64,000 nt of DNA from Candidatus Heimdallarchaeota archaeon (GCA_026702845.1 JADCLS010000001.1:186001-250000); one strand, 5' to 3'. Shown: positions 47,909 to 58,078, counted from the stretch's first letter. Translations and numbers: made by a program. The notes: a model not told the origin generated them from the letters alone.

Positions 47909-48520
47909 CTACATCGTAGTGTAATATTTTGCTAGTAAATCTTGTGCTGTTCTCCTCAATTCCTGTTTAAATCTATTTTTGTCAGAATAGATTATATCTT
48001 TGTGTGATCCACGCTCTACCCATGCAGATGTATTGTTTTTCTTCTTAGCGAAGGCAAGCAAAGAAATTTCATTAGTATCAACAACAAAGTGCTTGGTTCC
48101 AAGGCATAATCCTGTTTTTATTTCTCTCACAGAGGATCTAATACAAAATACATTATCAAAAACTGAGAGCATTTCTTCGATATTTGTATCCTCATCAAGA
48201 GTAATATTTATTTTAAAAACAAATTTATTTTTACGTCTTAGAGGAAAGAATCCTGAAAATAATAATTCCCAAATCAATTCTCCATTTTCAAGTGTATCTA
48301 TCATCTGTTTTCTTGTTTTATGAATCAATACTTCTGATGTGTGATTAAATAATTTCTCCAGTACATCATATATTTCGAGCTCATCCATTGATACTAATAA
48401 ATTTTCAATATTATACTCATCAATAACTGCTTTTTCACATTTTTCTATTTCATCCTTGGATAATATCCCCTCATCTACAGCTCGGAGAACAATAGGATCT
48501 AAAATTTCTTTTATATTCAT
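47909..48520 (-). CDS. Unrecognised protein, end of MoxR operon
   Basis: A 203-residue soluble protein. It has a helical N-terminal part (AVDEGILSKDEIEKCEKAV) and a mixed C-terminal part with FVFKINITLDED. It overlaps the membrane-protein gene before it by 4 bp. MoxR operons usually end in VWA or transglutaminase-type proteins; nothing of that kind is visible. I recognise no family. Confidence 0.65.
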   Translation of the reverse strand: MNIKEILDPIVLRAVDEGILSKDEIEKCEKAVIDEYNIENLLVSMDELEIYDVLEKLFNHTSEVLIHKTRKQMIDTLENGELIWELLFSGFFPLRRKNKFVFKINITLDEDTNIEEMLSVFDNVFCIRSSVREIKTGLCLGTKHFVVDTNEISLLAFAKKKNNTSAWVERGSHKDIIYSDKNRFKQELRRTAQDLLAKYYTTM

Positions 48521-49164
48521 TCTTGTTCCTCTTTTATATAAAACTTCGAAATAAAAACAATAATTACGAGGAGTAATGATATTATCCCAGTACTTTGTAT
48601 TATTCTGTTATCAACAGTGCTCTCAACTGATATAAATATGTTCACGAATACGAGAAATATTGTTGAAAGAAGTAATAATAAAGTATGAGTTGAAATTAAC
48701 CACCGAATCCGTTCATTGATATACTCAATATTCAATTCCAAGGTTGTATATGCCGATTTATCATGTTTATAGGTGCTAACCATCCCTTTAGTTCGATTTA
48801 TTCTCCCCCGGAGAATATTCACCGATTGCTGGAAGAGTACAATGATTGTCAAGCCCATCAATGTAAATGTAAAAACCAAAGGGGATTTATTAATCCAGAA
48901 AATCGTTCCAAATAAGCATATGAAACGGTAAATACTCAGAGCTTTTGATGAGATCGAATTGCCAAAAATTGTAACAAAAACATAAAGCGATAACAGAAAT
49001 ATTCCTGCAATGCCAAGCATAAATGTTCTTTGAACTAATAATTCTGAAATCATTTCCATAAATATCCACCAGAACCCTAGAATGCCTAATATAACCATAG
49101 CAATCTTATTATAATTCTCAAGTTTAAGTTCAAGCTGATGAAATTCTAATACATGATTATTCAT
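48517..49164 (-). CDS. Membrane protein of the MoxR operon
   Basis: A 215-residue protein with at least five hydrophobic helices, e.g. MVILGILGFWWIFMEMI, LGIAGIFLLSLYVFVTIFG, PLVFTFTLMGLTIIVLF, LLLLSTIFLVFVNIFI and IISLLLVIIVFISKFYI. It overlaps both the DUF58 gene (start) and the 47909 gene (end) by 4 bp. It is likely a membrane part of the MoxR system, with no known motif. Confidence 0.7.
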   Translation of the reverse strand: MNNHVLEFHQLELKLENYNKIAMVILGILGFWWIFMEMISELLVQRTFMLGIAGIFLLSLYVFVTIFGNSISSKALSIYRFICLFGTIFWINKSPLVFTFTLMGLTIIVLFQQSVNILRGRINRTKGMVSTYKHDKSAYTTLELNIEYINERIRWLISTHTLLLLLSTIFLVFVNIFISVESTVDNRIIQSTGIISLLLVIIVFISKFYIKEEQE

Positions 49165-50417
49165 CTCTTATACCTCCATTGCGCAATTGATAGATCAAAA
49201 GGATAACCTGGTACCCATTCATATATTTTAATATGCTTTTTGAGCATATAATTCGAAATCACTGCATTTCTAACCTCAACAATTTTCTTAGCAAATGACA
49301 TGAATGGGTTACCTTCTTGGATTGTACTAATTCCGGTAGGTGAGAATATGCTTAGGGTTCCTTTATTCAGAAATTGCTCTGATGTATACATTGCCTTCTC
49401 AAGAACTTGCAAAGAAGAGAAAAGGATTATCTCATTATTATCTCCAGCTAGCCTTTTTACACCATCTCGAATTCTTACCTTTAGGAGATCCATATTAGAG
49501 ATTTTAGGTATGGACTTTACCATAGTTAGGTGCTCAGTCATCTCTATCATGTGTAGTTTACCAGTTTTAGGTGGGATGTAATTGAAATATTCTCCAATAG
49601 TCACTAGCCCCACCTTACATCTGTAATTCATAAGATATGCTGCTAATCCCAGTGCAGCTCGAACAGCTAGATCAGAGATTTCTTTATCTTCATCTGTTAA
49701 ATCAATTGCTATTATAAAATTACTAGCTCGATTGATTTCAAATTCATTCGAATATAGAGTTCCATATTTAGCAGTTTGTTTCCAGTTAATACGTCTGAAG
49801 GTATCTCCTATTTGATACTCCCTTATACCTGCAAAATCAATCCCATCTCCTACTAGTTTTGATCTAAATGATCCTCCTAGTACGGTTAGGAATGCTGGTG
49901 GTAAACTATACTTAGATACTGGGTCAGGTATCGGTACTATCAGAACTTGTCTAAGCAGATCATGAACTTCATGATGATAATGATACTCTCCCAGCGTATG
50001 ATAGAAAGTCTCAACTGGTCCGAGAATATACTGACCTCTGGAAAAAAAACTAATCACATAGCTAATGTCTACATATTCGCCAGGTTCAATTTTAAGTAGA
50101 GAAATATTAGAACCTTCCCGGAGTATGCAATCCTCCGGTAATTTATCAACAATTTCTCCTCTAAATGTATATTTACTAGAATTATGTATCCGAAACTTCA
50201 CTCTTATTAAGTCAGATTCTTTGAATCTTGAACCATTTACTATTCGTTCAATTTCTAAACTCGCAAATTCACTATCTTTCTGATTGAATCTTACTACAAT
50301 AGATAGTATGACTATAAAGGGAACAATTAACCAATTGAAATTAAATGTAACCAAAGCTAGTACAAGGCTTATGATTACAAACCAGTATGGTTTTAGTATG
50401 TGCTCAGAAAGATCCAT
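49161..50417 (-). CDS. DUF58-family membrane protein, partner of MoxR
   Basis: A 418-residue protein with two N-terminal membrane helices (YWFVIISLVLALVTF; WLIVPFIVILSIVVRF) and the DUF58 hallmark region GDTFRRINWKQTAKYGTLYS (about 208), just after GIDFAGIREYQ. A degenerate VWA-like fold follows (NFIIAIDLTDEDKEISD). DUF58 proteins pair with MoxR ATPases for protein maturation. It starts 9 bp after the MoxR stop. Confidence 0.9.
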   Translation of the reverse strand: MDLSEHILKPYWFVIISLVLALVTFNFNWLIVPFIVILSIVVRFNQKDSEFASLEIERIVNGSRFKESDLIRVKFRIHNSSKYTFRGEIVDKLPEDCILREGSNISLLKIEPGEYVDISYVISFFSRGQYILGPVETFYHTLGEYHYHHEVHDLLRQVLIVPIPDPVSKYSLPPAFLTVLGGSFRSKLVGDGIDFAGIREYQIGDTFRRINWKQTAKYGTLYSNEFEINRASNFIIAIDLTDEDKEISDLAVRAALGLAAYLMNYRCKVGLVTIGEYFNYIPPKTGKLHMIEMTEHLTMVKSIPKISNMDLLKVRIRDGVKRLAGDNNEIILFSSLQVLEKAMYTSEQFLNKGTLSIFSPTGISTIQEGNPFMSFAKKIVEVRNAVISNYMLKKHIKIYEWVPGYPFDLSIAQWRYKR

Positions 50418-50426
50418 TAAGAAACC

Positions 50427-51374
50427 TCATTCCAATCTTGGTGCTTTTATTCTTTCTAGAATATCCTGGAGTACTGCCTCAGGGGCTAGTCCTGTGAGAA
50501 GATCTCCGGATCGTAGGATGATTCTATGTGCAATTACTGAATAGAATAGATCCTGTACATCTTGAGGATTTACAAAATTTCTTCCGTGGATAAGTGCCCA
50601 AGCTCTGCATGCCAACACTAAACCCAATGACCCTCTAGGAGATGCACCAACAGAAATTTTGGGGTCTTCTCTGGTGGCTCTGATTAATTGAGTAATATAT
50701 TGTAGTATTACTTGATCAACATGTACATTTTCTACGGCATTTTGTAATGCAATCAACTCGTCCCGAGTAATTACAGATTGCAATTGAAATTTTTCCTGCT
50801 TTCGATTAATCCTTCTCACCAATACCTCTTGCTCTTCTTCTGCAGAATCAGGATATCCAACACTGGCTTTTATGAGGAACCTATCAAGTTGAGCTTCAGG
50901 TAATGGAAAGGTACCCTCGTATTCTAAAGGATTCTCTGTTGCCATAACAATAAATGGAGGACCTAGAGTGTAAGTTTTTCCATCAATTGTCGCATTTTTC
51001 TCCTGCATTGCTTCGAGAAGTGCAGATTGTGTTTTTGGACTGGCACGATTAATCTCATCAGCTAGTAGTATACTTGTGAAGATCGGTCCAGGTTTGAAGT
51101 CAAATTCATTAGTTTTCTGATTATATATAGATACTCCTAGTATATCATTTGGTAGCAGATCTGGAGTAAAAGATATTCTCTTAAATTCAATTCCTAAAAC
51201 CATAGAAAATGCTTTAGCCATAGTTGTTTTTGCATTTCCAGGAACATCATGGAAAAGAATATGCCCATCAGCAAGAATACCCGTAAGTATTAATTCCATA
51301 ACTTCTCGTTTACCGACTATAACTGTGGAAACTTCATCAAGAATTTTTTTAATCAGAACCTCGGATTTTAACAT
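50427..51374 (-). CDS. moxR: MoxR-family AAA+ ATPase
   Basis: A 315-residue AAA+ ATPase. Walker A is diverged to VPGNAKTTMAKA (about 41), Walker B is ILLADEINRASPKTQSALLE (about 102), with the sensor MATENPLEYEGTFPLPEAQL (about 149). MoxR proteins act as chaperones that load metal or assemble complexes along with DUF58 and VWA proteins. The GNAKTT form of the P-loop is usual in this family. First gene of the operon 51374-47909. Confidence 0.95.
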   Translation of the reverse strand: MLKSEVLIKKILDEVSTVIVGKREVMELILTGILADGHILFHDVPGNAKTTMAKAFSMVLGIEFKRISFTPDLLPNDILGVSIYNQKTNEFDFKPGPIFTSILLADEINRASPKTQSALLEAMQEKNATIDGKTYTLGPPFIVMATENPLEYEGTFPLPEAQLDRFLIKASVGYPDSAEEEQEVLVRRINRKQEKFQLQSVITRDELIALQNAVENVHVDQVILQYITQLIRATREDPKISVGASPRGSLGLVLACRAWALIHGRNFVNPQDVQDLFYSVIAHRIILRSGDLLTGLAPEAVLQDILERIKAPRLE

Positions 51375-51482
51375 AGTACCATTATCCTTTGGATGCTTTT
51401 TAATTTTCCTTTTTGAAAACTATAAAACCGATTTTCTACAGTTTGCATCAATATTTTCTTGAAGCAATGAATATATAACCTC

Positions 51483-51719
51483 ATGGTAGTACATACCATA
51501 GTGAAATTAAAAATTATTGGCCACTTGAAACTCAAGACTGGATTCGATATAAAAAATATCAAACTAGATAAACCAACCGTACTTCGTGATATTATCTCAT
51601 TTGCTGATGTTAAAGATGAAAGACTCGTTATCCTGATCAATGAGAAAGGGGGCAAAATGGATAGCATAATCACGGATGATGATGAGGTGAAAATATTTCC
51701 TGTTGTTGGTGGTGGCTAG
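51483..51719 (+). CDS. MoaD/ThiS-like ubiquitin-fold sulfur carrier
   Basis: A 78-residue beta-grasp protein ending VKIFPVVGGG, the Gly-Gly tail that is adenylated and thiocarboxylated in MoaD and ThiS. Other features are LKLKTGFDIKN and KPTVLRDIISFA. It likely supplies sulfur for molybdopterin/tungstopterin, needed by the two aldehyde:ferredoxin oxidoreductases 1.2 kb away. SAMP-like protein modification is another option. It is divergent from moxR and convergent with a GNAT gene. Confidence 0.85.
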   Translation: MVVHTIVKLKIIGHLKLKTGFDIKNIKLDKPTVLRDIISFADVKDERLVILINEKGGKMDSIITDDDEVKIFPVVGGG

Positions 51720-52204
51720 CTATAATATTCATTACTCAATATCGAAAAAATGTGTAATGAATGATATCTATCTTCAAAATAATCCACGTCACGTAGAGTA
51801 CCTTCATAGGTGAATCCTACAGATTTATAGAGTGCAATCGCTCGTTCATTATAATCTAGGACATCTAACCATAACCTGTGTATTTTTTGAACATCAAAAG
51901 CAAAATGTTTGATTGCCTCTAAAACAGCTCGACCAAATCCTCTATCCTTTTCAGAAATAACAATTCTGGTTATTTCAATGGTATGATGATCAAGAATTCC
52001 AGTGAGAATTAAATATCCAATAGGTTGATCATCTTTCTCAATTATGAGATGAGCTATGTTAGAATCTTGCATTGTTGTTGAGTGTTTCTCCCTACTCCAG
52101 GTACCTACATATTTCGAATTCAATCTTTCCTGATCAATTACGAAATCAATATCCCCAAATTCAGTATTTCTTGTACGTAAATCAATTGCACGAATTTCCA
52201 GCAC
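51716..52204 (-). CDS. RimJ/RimL-type GNAT acetyltransferase
   Basis: A 162-residue GNAT protein with the acetyl-CoA loop in ISEKDRGFGRAVLEAIKHFA (about 94) and the family end WLDVLDYNERAIALYKSVGF (about 118). This type acetylates N-termini of ribosomal proteins or small molecules such as polyamines. Its last 4 bases overlap the end of the sulfur-carrier gene on the other strand. Confidence 0.92.
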   Translation of the reverse strand: MLEIRAIDLRTRNTEFGDIDFVIDQERLNSKYVGTWSREKHSTTMQDSNIAHLIIEKDDQPIGYLILTGILDHHTIEITRIVISEKDRGFGRAVLEAIKHFAFDVQKIHRLWLDVLDYNERAIALYKSVGFTYEGTLRDVDYFEDRYHSLHIFSILSNEYYS

Positions 52205-52350
52205 AAATTGTAATCATTCCATACCTATGAAGGTTTTATCATACTTATCGGGTCAATTAAAAAATATTTTCTAATAATGATTGGCAATTTTAGGGAATAC
52301 AGATTTCTGATTGTTAATGGTTATAAAGGACTTCTTGAACCTAGTATTCA

Positions 52351-52770
52351 GTGACTGATGAAATCCTCTATGAATCTTTGGATGAAATCGATTCAGACAA
52401 TATTTTACATCAGTTAAAGAAACTGTCTGCGAAATTTTCAAACAGAAATATTGGCCATAAATTCATAATAATAGCGACACTTACATTTGTTTATCTTACA
52501 TTCTCAGGTGGATTTTATGTAATATTTGGCCACTGGATCGTTAATGATGGTTGTTCGCCTGCATTGTTTAATTTTATTGCTTCTATTCAGCATCAATTTG
52601 TTGGTGAGGTAATAATTATTGCTATAACATTAATTTTAGGGTCATTTGGGATATTTTTATTCTTATATGAGAAAGGAACACAATGGATAAAGATAATAGG
52701 ATTTATCATATTAGCTGGTGCATTAATCTTTATGAATTATGCCTACTCATGTAAAACTAACCTCAACTGA
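52351..52770 (+). CDS. Small three-helix membrane protein
   Basis: A 139-residue protein from a GTG. The first 35 residues are soluble and charged; three hydrophobic helices follow (FIIIATLTFVYLTFSGGFYV; VGEVIIIAITLILGSFGIFL; WIKIIGFIILAGALIFMNYA). The layout recalls small subunits of membrane complexes, but I recognise none. Confidence 0.6.
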   Translation: MTDEILYESLDEIDSDNILHQLKKLSAKFSNRNIGHKFIIIATLTFVYLTFSGGFYVIFGHWIVNDGCSPALFNFIASIQHQFVGEVIIIAITLILGSFGIFLFLYEKGTQWIKIIGFIILAGALIFMNYAYSCKTNLN

Positions 52771-52901
52771 AATTTTAGAATTCTGCTAATCAATAATGTA
52801 GGAATAAATTTTCAATTAACACCGAATTAATTATAAATAGAATTCATAGATATTGGGATATATACATATATGTCGCCTATGGCCTCTCTGGATACAGTAT
52901 A

Positions 52902-54749
52902 TCACAGAAATGGTTTGAGTTTGTTATATTCTTCAGAAATACTTAATTTCTCACAGGTTTCAGGTTTTGGGATACCTCTTTCATCCCATCCTCTGATATC
53001 ATAATAATCGGATAACAAACCATCATATTTCTCTTTATCTAGATTTTGTCCTGCATGTGGGCCATCCCCTTTGAGTGTCTCATTAAACCATCTCTGTGGT
53101 GGATAATCCTGGAATCGATCCCAATCAATACCTGCTTTCTTATACTCACGCACCCAGAATGCTCTGATGAGAGAATATATTCGATCAGATACTTTGAATA
53201 CTTCATCAATATTCCAGTGGTCAGATCCAGTCACCTTATGCAGATATTTGGGATAATTCTCCAGATCATAACCAAGCTCAATCCATGGAAATCTACACGT
53301 TACAAGGCTTTCAAACATTCCTCCTCTAATCCGCTGTAGTTCTATAACTTTCTCAGCCTTTGGTCGAGCATATGAATCTCGTTCCATCTCAGTAATTTCA
53401 AAACTTATCACCCACGCATCCTTATGATGTGCACCAATAGGACTTGTTCCAAAACTCAGTGCCATTCCGGGAATGGTGAATGCGTTGTATGCGGAACATT
53501 CCAAACCCTTCACCTGAATAGCCCAATTCTTGGCATCTCCACCCCAAGTTTCAGCCATTTTTCGAGTTCCTTTGGCTAATAGGTCAGCTAGATCATCCTC
53601 TCGTTTGACTATTCTGTTTACCATTGCCTTGAGGGATTCATAATCCCCGAATTTAAGTTTCTCATCTAACTTACCTTTCTCTGCTGCCTCAGTAGCCATG
53701 CCAAGAACAGAACCCAAGCTAATAGTGTCAAAGCCAAAATCATCAGCCATCCAATTGAGCACACCAACTTTGGGTAAACTATCTATACCTACATTTGGGC
53801 CTAGCATACCGATGTTTTCATAATCCAGTTCAGACTCATTACCATCATGATCTTTTATGGCTACACCACAGTGCATATTGCAATTAGGACAACCATACCG
53901 GGCTGTTTCAGTTTTCGCAAGCTCATTTGCATCTACTCCTTTATATCCCTCAAACTGCCCCTCTTGAAAGTTACGTGTAGGTAATGATGATGTTTCTTCG
54001 CACCATTCAAGGATCATTGTAGTTCCAGCATGCATCCATCCATCGTAAAAGTCAGCACCTTTAACAAATTTGTATCCAGCCGATCCCATCTCCTTCGCAG
54101 CTTCTTTATCGGCTATAGGGAACTCTTTTTTCCCTGAAACCACAATCGCTTTTAGCATCTTGGATCCCATAACAGCACCAATACCTGGTCTCCCACCAGA
54201 TCTACCTTCCTGTGATCGTACAGTAGCATAAGAAATTAGATTTTCTCCCGCTTGTCCAATGGTGAGAATACCCGCACTCTTCTTGTAGGTTTCCAGTAGT
54301 TTCTTTTCAGTATCATATGTACCAAGTCCCCAAAGATCACTTGCATCATGCAGTTTTGATCCATTATCAGTTATCTCTAGATACTTTGGTTTCTCTGCCT
54401 TACCAGTGACGATGATACCATCGTATCCGGCTTTTTTAAGCTGTGGTGAGGCCTTTGTACCTAGGTTTCCATCTCCATAGCCTCCAGTGAGGGGAGATTT
54501 AGCGGCCACAATCATCTTTGATGATGAAGGTAGAGAGAGGCCTGAAAGGGGACCGATCATGAACATCAAAATATTATCTGGACCAAGAGGATCTGCTCCC
54601 TCTGGTAAGTTATCCCAGAGGTATTTAACAGCAAAACCCCTACCACCAATATATTTTTTCTTCCATTCTTCAGGATAAGATTCGTCGGTTATTTCTCCAG
54701 TAGTAAGATTTACTTTCAAAAATAAGCCATGATAGCCAGTCATATTCAA
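52902..54749 (-). CDS. aor: Aldehyde:ferredoxin oxidoreductase (copy 1)
   Basis: A 615-residue tungsten/molybdenum enzyme. The [4Fe-4S] ligands are CPNCNMHCG (about 286-294; Cys-x2-Cys-x3-Cys) and a distant Cys in SLVTCRFPW. The pterin-binding N-terminal domain shows YIGGRGFAVKYLWDN and SKSPLTGGYGDGNLG-type segments. It oxidises aldehydes to acids and passes electrons to ferredoxin. A second copy lies upstream in tandem. Which aldehydes are used cannot be told. Confidence 0.96.
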   Translation of the reverse strand: MNMTGYHGLFLKVNLTTGEITDESYPEEWKKKYIGGRGFAVKYLWDNLPEGADPLGPDNILMFMIGPLSGLSLPSSSKMIVAAKSPLTGGYGDGNLGTKASPQLKKAGYDGIIVTGKAEKPKYLEITDNGSKLHDASDLWGLGTYDTEKKLLETYKKSAGILTIGQAGENLISYATVRSQEGRSGGRPGIGAVMGSKMLKAIVVSGKKEFPIADKEAAKEMGSAGYKFVKGADFYDGWMHAGTTMILEWCEETSSLPTRNFQEGQFEGYKGVDANELAKTETARYGCPNCNMHCGVAIKDHDGNESELDYENIGMLGPNVGIDSLPKVGVLNWMADDFGFDTISLGSVLGMATEAAEKGKLDEKLKFGDYESLKAMVNRIVKREDDLADLLAKGTRKMAETWGGDAKNWAIQVKGLECSAYNAFTIPGMALSFGTSPIGAHHKDAWVISFEITEMERDSYARPKAEKVIELQRIRGGMFESLVTCRFPWIELGYDLENYPKYLHKVTGSDHWNIDEVFKVSDRIYSLIRAFWVREYKKAGIDWDRFQDYPPQRWFNETLKGDGPHAGQNLDKEKYDGLLSDYYDIRGWDERGIPKPETCEKLSISEEYNKLKPFL

Positions 54750-54859
54750 TTTTTTGTTGATATTTTAGTACTAATAAAATAATTGTCGTCAAACCAAGTA
54801 ATTGTCAAAATCGATAAATAAGTTAATTCTGTAAAATTTCCTAGATTTTACATGCCTTT

Positions 54860-56719
54860 CTACTTGGTATTTTTTGAGATTTCTTCTTGGAGTTCTTGAT
54901 ATTCAACTAATAAATCAAGGGCAATGAATGTTGAAGTCTTGGGAATTCCATGATCATTCCAACCTCTAATTCGATAATAATGAGATAATAACTCATTGTA
55001 CTTGTCTCGATCAAGATTCTTACCCACATGTGGGCTATTTCCCTTTAGTGTCTCGTTAAACCATCGTTGAGGTGGAAAATCTTGATTTCTATCCCAATTG
55101 ATTCCTGCAGCATGAAATTCTCTTACCCAGAAGGCACGAATCAGTGCATAAATCCGATCAGATATCTTAAAAACTTCATCAAGTTCCCAGTGCTTCTGTC
55201 CTGTAACTTTTTGCAAATATTTGGGGTATTCGCTGATATCATAACCTAGCTCAATCCATGGAAATCGGCATGTTGTAAGTGATTCAAACATCCCTCCTCT
55301 GATTCGCTGCAGTTCAATTACTTTCTCAGCTTTAGATGGATCATACGATTCTCTGTCAGTTTGTAATTCATAGCTGATTACCCATGCATCTTTATGATGT
55401 GCCCCTATTGGGCTAGTTGCAAAGCTCAGTGCCATCCCTGGAATAGTAAATGCATTATATGCAGAGCATTCCAAGCCTTTTACATGCATTGCCATATTCT
55501 TTGATTTATCTCCCCATGCATCTACCATTGCTTTGGTTCCTTTTGCTAGAAGATCAGCCAGCCCATCTTCACGTTTCACTATTCTGGATACCATGGACTT
55601 GATAGCCTTATAATTGCCAAAAGATATTTCATCCTCAATTATACCTTGTTCTGATGCTTCTGCAGCCATGCCAAGAACAGAACCCAAGCTAATCGTATCA
55701 ATACCAAAATCATCAGCCATCCAATTAAGAACACCTACCTTTTTTAAATTATCAATACCGATATTGGCACCTAACATACCTATATTTTCATAATCCAATT
55801 CTGATTTATTCCCATCCTCGTCATTTATTGCCATCCCACATTTCATATTACAACCATCACAACCAAATCGATCTGTCATATTTTCATGGAGTGCTGTGGC
55901 ATCAATATTCTTGTACCCCTCGAATGTTCCTTCTTGAAAATTCCTTGTAGGTAATGATGAAGCCTCATGAACCCATTCAAGCACTTGATTGGTTCCAGTA
56001 GCCATCCAACCTTCATAGAAACTAGCATTTTTAATATCATCATAACCTTTGGACCCGAGTTTTTTTAACCCTGTAGGATCTGCCATGGGTAACTCCAAGG
56101 TTCCAGAGACAACGATTGCCTTGAGTAATTTTGATCCCATAACTGCCCCCATACCTGGTCTGCCTCCAGATCTGCCATGTTGTGATCGTACAGTTGCATA
56201 GGAAATCAGGTTCTCTCCAGCCTGCCCAATAGATAAAAATCCTGCATTGGATCCATATATGTCCTTTAGCTTTTTCTCAGTATCATAAGTGCCAAACCCC
56301 CAAAGATGGGATGCATTATGCAATTTGGATCCATTTGTAGTGATCTCTAGATACACAGGCTGCTTTGCTTTCCCAATGATAATTATTCCATCATAACCTG
56401 CACGTTTGAGCTGTGGTGATGCTCTAGTGCCCAAATTCCCATCACCATACCCGCCTGTTAGTGGTGACTTGGAGGCAACGATCATTTTGGCAGATGATGG
56501 CAATGATAATCCTGACAAAGGACCAATCATAAATACGAGTGCATTATCTGGCCCAAGAGGATCAGCTCCTGCAGGAACATTGTCCCAGAGATACTTTATA
56601 GCAAAACCCCTTCCTCCAATATAGTGCTCCTTCCAGGATTCAGGATATACCTCTGATACAATCTCTCCAGTACTTAGATTTACTTTCAAAAATAAACCGC
56701 TATAGCCTGATATGGTCAC
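54860..56719 (-). CDS. aor: Aldehyde:ferredoxin oxidoreductase (copy 2)
   Basis: A 619-residue paralog of the downstream copy with most residues shared, e.g. YIGGRGFAIKYLWDN, SLPTRNFQEGTFEGY and GLECSAYNAFTIPGMALSFA. The [4Fe-4S] ligands are CDGCNMKCG (about 286) plus a Cys in SLTTCRFPW. The two proteins differ most at the C-termini and in charged loops, which suggests different substrates or expression rather than simple dosage. It starts at GTG. The gap between the two stops and starts is 110 bp, AT-rich. Confidence 0.96.
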   Translation of the reverse strand: MTISGYSGLFLKVNLSTGEIVSEVYPESWKEHYIGGRGFAIKYLWDNVPAGADPLGPDNALVFMIGPLSGLSLPSSAKMIVASKSPLTGGYGDGNLGTRASPQLKRAGYDGIIIIGKAKQPVYLEITTNGSKLHNASHLWGFGTYDTEKKLKDIYGSNAGFLSIGQAGENLISYATVRSQHGRSGGRPGMGAVMGSKLLKAIVVSGTLELPMADPTGLKKLGSKGYDDIKNASFYEGWMATGTNQVLEWVHEASSLPTRNFQEGTFEGYKNIDATALHENMTDRFGCDGCNMKCGMAINDEDGNKSELDYENIGMLGANIGIDNLKKVGVLNWMADDFGIDTISLGSVLGMAAEASEQGIIEDEISFGNYKAIKSMVSRIVKREDGLADLLAKGTKAMVDAWGDKSKNMAMHVKGLECSAYNAFTIPGMALSFATSPIGAHHKDAWVISYELQTDRESYDPSKAEKVIELQRIRGGMFESLTTCRFPWIELGYDISEYPKYLQKVTGQKHWELDEVFKISDRIYALIRAFWVREFHAAGINWDRNQDFPPQRWFNETLKGNSPHVGKNLDRDKYNELLSHYYRIRGWNDHGIPKTSTFIALDLLVEYQELQEEISKNTK

Positions 56720-56795
56720 GAATTATTTTTTTTTTTACCCACATAAAATCATTGTCACTATACCAAGTTAATATCAAAGGTAATAGTAATAGTAT

Positions 56796-57233
56796 CTATT
56801 CAAATTCAGTCTCTATCTCATTTCCATCTTCTATCTGAAATACTAAGTCTGTACCAACCATTTGTAATATTTTTCCAGATTGGAATTCCAGCTCAATACC
56901 CGTTTTATTACTTAAATTGTGCTTATAATTCCGGATTTCCTTGATTACTTCAACTTTTTTCCGTTTTGTATCTATTTCAAGTCTTTTTACTTGATGTAGC
57001 CCCTTTCTGATCATTCCGTCATTATTCCTAAAATGCAAGATTTCAATCCCTGCAACAAGAATCTCAGATTCATAAAATCTATCAATCTCTTTTCTGTCAA
57101 TTAAGAAGCGTATTTCATATTCCTTTAAGGCGTAATCATGAACAAAAGCTCCACCTAGATGAATGTTAACCTTGTTTAGAAAATCCTGATTATCAGTTGT
57201 ATCAGTTATTCCATTTTCCTGTTTAAAACTCAT
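56796..57233 (-). CDS. Unrecognised small protein downstream of a DNA methyltransferase
   Basis: A 145-residue protein with alternating beta strands and many charges (IRFLIDRKEIDRFYES; KVEVIKEIRNYKHN; GIELEFQSGKILQMVGTDL). It has no recognised motif. It is 50 bp downstream of the methyltransferase on the same strand, so a shared transcript is likely. A PD-(D/E)xK nuclease motif is not seen, so it is not an obvious restriction partner. Confidence 0.6.
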   Translation of the reverse strand: MSFKQENGITDTTDNQDFLNKVNIHLGGAFVHDYALKEYEIRFLIDRKEIDRFYESEILVAGIEILHFRNNDGMIRKGLHQVKRLEIDTKRKKVEVIKEIRNYKHNLSNKTGIELEFQSGKILQMVGTDLVFQIEDGNEIETEFE

Positions 57234-57283
57234 ATTTGGGGATTTATTTTCGAAATTAAAAAATCTTGTAACTTCAAATGGTC

Positions 57284-58036
57284 TTATGTTTCTTTGTTCA
57301 CATCAGTCCAGAGTCTTTGCCAACGGGCATCGATCTCAACTCCTATTGCCTTACGTTTCATTGATATTGCTGTTCTTATCACCTGTCCTGATCCTGCATA
57401 AGGATCAAGAACGATGTCATTCTTCAAACTGAACATCTCTAGTAGTTGTTTAACCATTCTTTCGGGAAATGAATTGTACACATAATCATAAGCTTTAACA
57501 TCTCCAGATGCGGGTAAGGTCCATACAGATGGATATTTGCTAGGTGCACCATTTCTTTTTGATTTTCCCTTTTGGAATACTAGAATTGTATCATGATGTG
57601 CCACTGGATAAGCATTGGGAGATGTAGGTAATCTATCACCTTCATCATATGATGGAGATGTTTTATGCCAGATAATCTCAGTATAGTACTTCCAACCTGC
57701 AGTTTCAGCCAATTTAAATACATCATAGACAATTGGATAACTTCCAATGATCAAATCATCCTGATTAAGCACAGGAGTATTTGACATTATTAATATCATT
57801 TTACCCCCTGGTTTAACTAGATCTAGTGCGAGCTCAACAAAATCCAGAAGATGATTGAGATATTCTTGATAATCTGTCCACCCAAACTCTGGTTCTCCAT
57901 TATCCAAAGTGTAAATATCATCTGCATAGAATGGTGGGGAGGTTAAGATAACGTCTATGCAGTTATGATGAAGACGCTTCATGAATTCAATGGATTCATC
58001 TAGATGGATCGAATTTATAATTGAGCTGATATCCAT
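57284..58036 (-). CDS. DNA methyltransferase, amino-group type
   Basis: A 250-residue methyltransferase of the N4-cytosine/N6-adenine class. The catalytic motif IV is LTSPPFYADD (about 32) and the SAM motif I is VLDPYAGSGQVIRTA (about 214), i.e. the beta-group order (IV before I). The Ser in TSPPF favours N4-cytosine, though N6-adenine is possible. No restriction enzyme can be identified nearby, so it may be a solitary regulator of the genome or part of an unknown defence pair. Confidence 0.92.
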   Translation of the reverse strand: MDISSIINSIHLDESIEFMKRLHHNCIDVILTSPPFYADDIYTLDNGEPEFGWTDYQEYLNHLLDFVELALDLVKPGGKMILIMSNTPVLNQDDLIIGSYPIVYDVFKLAETAGWKYYTEIIWHKTSPSYDEGDRLPTSPNAYPVAHHDTILVFQKGKSKRNGAPSKYPSVWTLPASGDVKAYDYVYNSFPERMVKQLLEMFSLKNDIVLDPYAGSGQVIRTAISMKRKAIGVEIDARWQRLWTDVNKET

Positions 58037-58078
58037 ATCTCGGGGATTTTCTACTGTAATTTTTAAGTTATTCTCAGA

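Noticed and set aside
56721..56745. T-run before AOR copy 2 as a terminator
   Set aside because: Genes on both sides are on the minus strand, where this run reads as A, so it cannot be an oligo-T terminator for them.
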